Assembly (NCBI GenBank): GCA_964367585.1
Contig: CAYIYH010000001.1
Span: 558,001 to 622,000 of the forward strand
Source: CAYJGJ01 sp964367585
Lineage (GTDB): Bacteria; Bacillota; Clostridia; Peptostreptococcales; Anaerovoracaceae
Direction of reading: 5' to 3'
DNA: 64,000 nucleotides
Positions 60,236 through 64,000 of this stretch are shown here, in pieces. The notes below the pieces were generated by a model. It was not told the origin of the DNA and made no database searches. It was given only the letters and a program-made list of their open reading frames with translations. Each line of letters starts with the position of its first letter. Within the stretch, counting starts at the first letter, position 1. Both the position numbers and the translations under genes were made by a program.

Positions 60236-61237
60236 TTATCTAAAATCGAATTTTGCAAGACTATTATTATTCTCAAAATTGCGCTTGTATAAATTAGCAG
60301 CAATCCCGATATCCGTCGAGCCCATACCAATGATACAAGCACATATTATTTCTTCATCATTCTCGCGAGCCGGTTTTTTTCCTATTACAATATCTTGCAT
60401 TTCTGCATGAATGTTTTTTTCTGTAATTTTTCCAGCATCAACCAGTTTTAGTAACTCACCTCTATGTGCGTTTTGTTCCCAACTGTCAACGACAAGTTTA
60501 GAACAGTTCAACGGGATATTCTCATCTAATTCCTGAAAAGATCCTAGAGACAAAACTGTTGCACCTTTTTTTAACCATTCATACATTACTAATGGCTCGT
60601 CCGCAATCGTTACCGTTACGATGATATCCGAATCTCTACATGCCGTTTCCAGAGTGTCACACACTCTTACAGCAACATCTAATTCATCGCTAACCTCTTT
60701 TGCATAGCGCGTTGCTACATCTTCTCTAACATCGTACACTCTAATTTCTTCAATTTCGAGAGCTTCCGCAATAGCTTGTGCATTTGTTCTGCCTTGCACT
60801 CCTGCACCTATAATTGTCAAAATCTTTGAGTTGTTTTTTGCTAAATACTTTGCGGCAACTCCAGCCGATGCTCCGGTTCTAATATCAGTAATATAACTTC
60901 CGTCCATAATCGCAAGTATTTCTCCTGTTTTTCTTTCATTTAGAATGATTACACCTCCAATATATGGGATGTTTTGTTTGTAGTTATCTTCAAAACCCCA
61001 AACCCATTTTATCCCCGAAGAGTCCGTTTCGCCCCCTATGTACGCTGGCATAGCATTATATGACCCTCCATAGGGCGGCCAATCATTTCCCTCGCCGGTG
61101 TCTAATGTTACTTTCGATGGCATCAACACTTGATTCTTTCCGTGCTCTAGGTACACGGACTCTACTAGCTCCATCGTAGTTTTCATCGATAAAACACTTT
61201 TTATTTCTTCTCGTGAAATTAGCTTTACATTCTTCAT
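60236..61237 (-). CDS. Ornithine cyclodeaminase/mu-crystallin family protein
   Basis: A 333-residue NAD(P)-dependent enzyme of the OCD family. The family opening LISREEIKSVLSM (residues 5-17), the conserved MDGSYITDIRTGASAGVAAKYLA (about 111-133) and the Rossmann motif TIIGAGVQGRTNAQAI (about 141-156) are clear, and SLGSFQELDENI follows. Members convert ornithine to proline, oxidise alanine, or (as in SbnB) cleave opine-like amino acids. The catalytic choice cannot be read here. It is the last gene of the YfcC operon. ATG 61237 follows TTAGGAGCA. Confidence 0.87.
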   Translation of the reverse strand: MKNVKLISREEIKSVLSMKTTMELVESVYLEHGKNQVLMPSKVTLDTGEGNDWPPYGGSYNAMPAYIGGETDSSGIKWVWGFEDNYKQNIPYIGGVIILNERKTGEILAIMDGSYITDIRTGASAGVAAKYLAKNNSKILTIIGAGVQGRTNAQAIAEALEIEEIRVYDVREDVATRYAKEVSDELDVAVRVCDTLETACRDSDIIVTVTIADEPLVMYEWLKKGATVLSLGSFQELDENIPLNCSKLVVDSWEQNAHRGELLKLVDAGKITEKNIHAEMQDIVIGKKPARENDEEIICACIIGMGSTDIGIAANLYKRNFENNNSLAKFDFR

Positions 61238-61331
61238 TAAATTGCTCCTAAGATTCTGAAATCACACTTCATCTACTTTTTTCGCTCCCCTGTATTTAAG
61301 AACAAATTCTCTTTTATAATGAGAATGCTAT

Positions 61332-62438
61332 TTATCTTTCCCCAAGTTTTGCGTATTTTATTACGCCGTCTCTATCTAGACCACTAAATCCAAGAGATTC
61401 CGCGTTTCTTGCCGATTCAACCGTAGTAAGATCCTCGTCTAACATTAATTCGCACATTTTGATAACGAATCTCATTTTCTCAGTTTTTAATCCTAGTAAT
61501 TCTCCTAGCTCAGCCAAAGGCAAAAGTGCTGTAGGAATATCTTCATAGATGTATCGTGATCTAACCGTTGGCGCTGCATATATATCCTCATACGCTGCGA
61601 CATCTTTAACTATTTCTGAAAGAGTTATGCCTTTTGCGTGGTATTCTATTTCATATTGCTGTTGTAACGAAAATAGGTTTTTTCCGAGTTCCATTCCGAG
61701 CGCTTTTCCTATTTCGATTCTCTCTTGATCCATATCTTCTATGAATGCTCCCATCGTAGGGCCGATACCCTCCCAATAGTACTTGAATTTTCCACCATTC
61801 TCAACCCAGTTTACATTCATGATTGTTGGCAAAGGATGAACCATTGGGTTAGTGTTATCTAAACCTGTTTCAAGCACTGTTTCACACATTTGAACTTCAG
61901 GAATAACCTCGCTTATGACTCTGTGGAAATTATCGTTTTCACAAGCTGGGAATGTTGCAACTAATATTCTATCTTTCTTTCCACCAATTAAAACAGTTCC
62001 CGGTTCAGTAGCTCTACAAGCGAAAAGAAGTGTGTTACTCTCCGCTATCGTGACTTTTTCAGTATATCCTACTGATTCCAAAGATTTTTTAAAAGCAAAT
62101 GAACCGAATGTAGATGCAGGGCTTAAAAAGATATATTGTTCTTTTTTCAAATATGGAGCCATTGTTATTGCGATTTTGTGGTGGTAAGTAGATGGGTTTA
62201 CGACCATAATTACATCGACACCCTCGATTGCTTCTTGCATATCATTACCAACATATGCAAGTTCTCCTTTTTCCTCAATGTCCCCAGTCAATTGGATACA
62301 TCCTTTTTCTTTAATCTTGTCTGTAGTTTCTTGGAAAAAGTCAAATAATCTTACTTCATATCCTTTGTTTGCAATGTATCCTGCGAATGCTTGGCCACCA
62401 TTTCCTGCACCTATTACCGCAAATTTTAAATTACCCAT
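61332..62438 (-). CDS. NAD/NADP octopine/nopaline-dehydrogenase family protein
   Basis: A 368-residue dehydrogenase with an N-terminal Rossmann domain, FAVIGAGNGGQAFAGYIANKGY (residues 5-26), and the helical C-terminal opine-dehydrogenase domain with ETGLDNTNPMVHPLPTIMNV (about 191-210). The His in NPMVHP is the family catalytic residue. Such enzymes join an amino acid and a 2-oxo acid to an opine, or split opines. It lies 94 bases upstream of the OCD-like gene and 90 bases downstream of the YfcC permease gene. ATG 62438 follows AAGGAGAA. Confidence 0.88.
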   Translation of the reverse strand: MGNLKFAVIGAGNGGQAFAGYIANKGYEVRLFDFFQETTDKIKEKGCIQLTGDIEEKGELAYVGNDMQEAIEGVDVIMVVNPSTYHHKIAITMAPYLKKEQYIFLSPASTFGSFAFKKSLESVGYTEKVTIAESNTLLFACRATEPGTVLIGGKKDRILVATFPACENDNFHRVISEVIPEVQMCETVLETGLDNTNPMVHPLPTIMNVNWVENGGKFKYYWEGIGPTMGAFIEDMDQERIEIGKALGMELGKNLFSLQQQYEIEYHAKGITLSEIVKDVAAYEDIYAAPTVRSRYIYEDIPTALLPLAELGELLGLKTEKMRFVIKMCELMLDEDLTTVESARNAESLGFSGLDRDGVIKYAKLGER

Positions 62439-62458
62439 GGTATTCTCCTTATAATTAT

Positions 62459-62492
62459 ATTCCCCTAAAAAACAAATATCTTTTAGGGGAAT
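62459..62492 (-). other. Intercistronic hairpin between the YfcC and opine-dehydrogenase genes
   Basis: ATTCCCCTAAAA (62459-62470) and TTTTAGGGGAAT (62481-62492) form a perfect 12-bp stem with a ten-base loop. On the coding strand no T-tract follows, so it may balance expression of the permease and the enzymes instead of ending the transcript. Confidence 0.6.
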
Positions 62493-62527
62493 TTTTTATG
62501 ATCTATCGTGTTTTATTTACATCGAGC

Positions 62528-63919
62528 TTAGAAAGGCCCATAGTTTGTAAGAACAGCAATAGCTAATACGATAAACACCCAAACTGTCCATGCAGCAACT
62601 AAAGGAAGTGCAAATTTGAACCATTTTCCGAAAGGAATTTTAGCAAGTCCCAAAGATGCCATTACTACTGAGTGAGTAGGAGTTATCATGTTCCAGAATC
62701 CATCTCCAGCTTGGAATGCCATTACAGCCGTTTGTCTTGTTACTCCGATAACATCGCTCAATGGAGCAAGGATTGGCATTACAACTACCGCTTGTCCAGA
62801 AGATGATGGGATAAAGAAGTTAATGAAACCTTGTGAAATATACATTCCCCATGCAGCGAATACACTATTTAATTGAGACAATGGAATAGACAACCAGTAT
62901 ACTATTGTATCCATTATTGCTCCATCTTCCATTATTACTAATACTGCTCTTGATAATCCGATATAAAGCGCAGCCGTCGTCATTTCTCCAGCGCCATCGA
63001 TGAATCCTTTTGCAATAGATTCTAAATCTGTTTTATAATATATGAATCCAACAATTAAACCCATAGCCAAGAATAATGCTGACAATTCAGTTAAATACCA
63101 TCCAAATTGGCTTACACCATACATAAGTACAGCAATTGTAAGAAGAAGCACTAGTAAAATAATTTTATCAGTACCAGTCATTTTACGCTCTTCTGTTGCG
63201 TTAAATTGAGCTAGTAATGGTGCGTTGTCAATTCCTTGAGCCTTGTATTTTTTACCATGTCTAAGTGTAAAGATTATTGCAATAATCAAAGCTCCGACCA
63301 TTAGAAGCACTCTTAGTCCTACACCGGAGAAAGTTGGAAGCTCTGCAATGCCTTGTGCAACAGCCGTATTAAACGGATTGAGTGGACCAGCCGAATAACC
63401 GCAATAAATACCTATTAATACCATTGACACCCCTACGATTGGATCGTATCCCATTTTGAGGGCAACCGTAACTAAGATTACAACAAATGGAAGAGACTCT
63501 TCCGCCATACCGAATGTTGCACCACATACTGCGAATGCAGTCATTATTATTGCAACAAGTAAAGTTTCTCTACCCTTTAGTTTTGTAACTAAACTGCCTA
63601 GTCCAGCACTAATTGCGCCCGATTTAGAAATAAGACCAAAAGATCCTCCGACTACGAATACAAATGCAATAATTTCTGATGCTTTAACTAGGCCTCTAAA
63701 AACTGATGAAAATGCTTGAGTCAGTGTTGTAGGTGAACCTTCTACTTCAGCATACGTACCTGCTAGTACCAATGTTCTACCAGATTCTTCGTCTACGACT
63801 CTTTCGAATTCGCCAGCTGGTATAACATATGTTAAAGCAGCCATTACGAAGATGATAATAAATAGCAATAATGCCGTGTCGGGAAACTTAAATCCCTTTT
63901 TCTTTTCTTCTAGATTCAT
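62528..63919 (-). CDS. YfcC-family permease
   Basis: A 463-residue membrane protein with about twelve segments. It begins KKGFKFPDTALLLFIIIFVM and has YVIPAGEFERV (about residues 32-42), the typical YfcC opening. It later has VCGATFGMAEESLPFV (about 130-145) and FFIPSSSGQAVVVMPILAPL (about 370-389). The family transports amino acids, arginine/ornithine or related acids by ion coupling. It is the first gene of the operon visible here; the promoter should be in the last 80 bases of the window or beyond. ATG 63919 follows ATAGGAGAAA. Confidence 0.9.
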   Translation of the reverse strand: MNLEEKKKGFKFPDTALLLFIIIFVMAALTYVIPAGEFERVVDEESGRTLVLAGTYAEVEGSPTTLTQAFSSVFRGLVKASEIIAFVFVVGGSFGLISKSGAISAGLGSLVTKLKGRETLLVAIIMTAFAVCGATFGMAEESLPFVVILVTVALKMGYDPIVGVSMVLIGIYCGYSAGPLNPFNTAVAQGIAELPTFSGVGLRVLLMVGALIIAIIFTLRHGKKYKAQGIDNAPLLAQFNATEERKMTGTDKIILLVLLLTIAVLMYGVSQFGWYLTELSALFLAMGLIVGFIYYKTDLESIAKGFIDGAGEMTTAALYIGLSRAVLVIMEDGAIMDTIVYWLSIPLSQLNSVFAAWGMYISQGFINFFIPSSSGQAVVVMPILAPLSDVIGVTRQTAVMAFQAGDGFWNMITPTHSVVMASLGLAKIPFGKWFKFALPLVAAWTVWVFIVLAIAVLTNYGPF

Positions 63920-64000
63920 TTTTTTCTCCTATCTAAAAAAATACTACTTCTAGTAACATAATGAAAGGCATATATGTTATAAAATCCATATTGTCCTGTT
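63920..64000. other. Upstream region of the YfcC gene at the window edge
   Basis: No sigma-54 (TGGCAC-N5-TTGCA-like) or sigma-A promoter can be recognised in these 81 bases, so the operon may begin to the right of the window. Confidence 0.3.

Overview
The window is AT-rich, densely coded DNA with strong AGGAGG-type ribosome binding sites. It has no rRNA, tRNA, CRISPR array or insertion sequence that I can see. The gene content (thioredoxin system, ScpAB, pyrimidine phosphorylase, DUF3793/DUF2325/flavodoxin, a PNPOx-ferredoxin protein, DUF2148, a YfcC transporter with a sigma-54 activator, sortase-type surface protein, class M sirtuin) suggests an anaerobic member of the Clostridia (Bacillota). 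I cannot name a genus.

Layout. 1-9600: a broken RelB/DinJ antitoxin, a YihY membrane protein with proline biosynthesis (proB, proA), a PhzF-family protein with unusual Asn-rich insertions, an acyl-CoA synthetase, a structured leader RNA before a thioredoxin-reductase-like gene, trxA, and an ABC-F ATPase. 9700-13600: scpB-scpA, pyrimidine-nucleoside phosphorylase, an EamA exporter. 13800-18800: a macrodomain plus class M sirtuin pair, a GntR regulator, a dimethylargininase-like enzyme, a branched-chain aminotransferase and a structured RNA after it. 18850-25400: a sensory EAL phosphodiesterase and a run of lipid-related genes (PAP2, PlsC-like, a degenerate E2-fold protein, AI-2E). 25500-28300: an HxlR regulator divergent from an amino-acid ABC importer. 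29100-36000: the complete phosphate system pstSCAB-phoU-phoB-phoR with Pho boxes. 36400-38500: small genes, an MntP remnant, GNAT and MarR genes.

38700-47200 is the most coherent accessory region. A seven-gene leftward operon runs DUF2325, DUF3793, flavodoxin, AraC-type HTH, small Gly/Cys protein, SCA-type P1B ATPase and a 30-residue membrane peptide. It looks like an iron-limitation operon of the ferrosome (fez) kind. Three near-identical palindromes bracket its promoter. A related palindrome precedes the convergent ABC exporter pair plus DUF454, whose first subunit is broken by a frameshift and a stop.

47300-55400: an FtsA-like ATPase, then a large sortase-anchored surface protein and a DUF4430 lipid- or membrane-anchored partner. 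These two lie behind a roughly 390-nt leader with a consensus promoter, a compact multi-helix domain and two tandem intrinsic terminators, the architecture of a riboswitch that I cannot assign to a class. 55400-64000: a zinc-ribbon membrane protein, DUF2148, an MFS transporter, a sigma-54 activator and an operon of YfcC permease, opine-dehydrogenase-like and ornithine-cyclodeaminase-like enzymes that probably handles an amino acid or opine. All functional statements come from reading the sequence; no searches were run.
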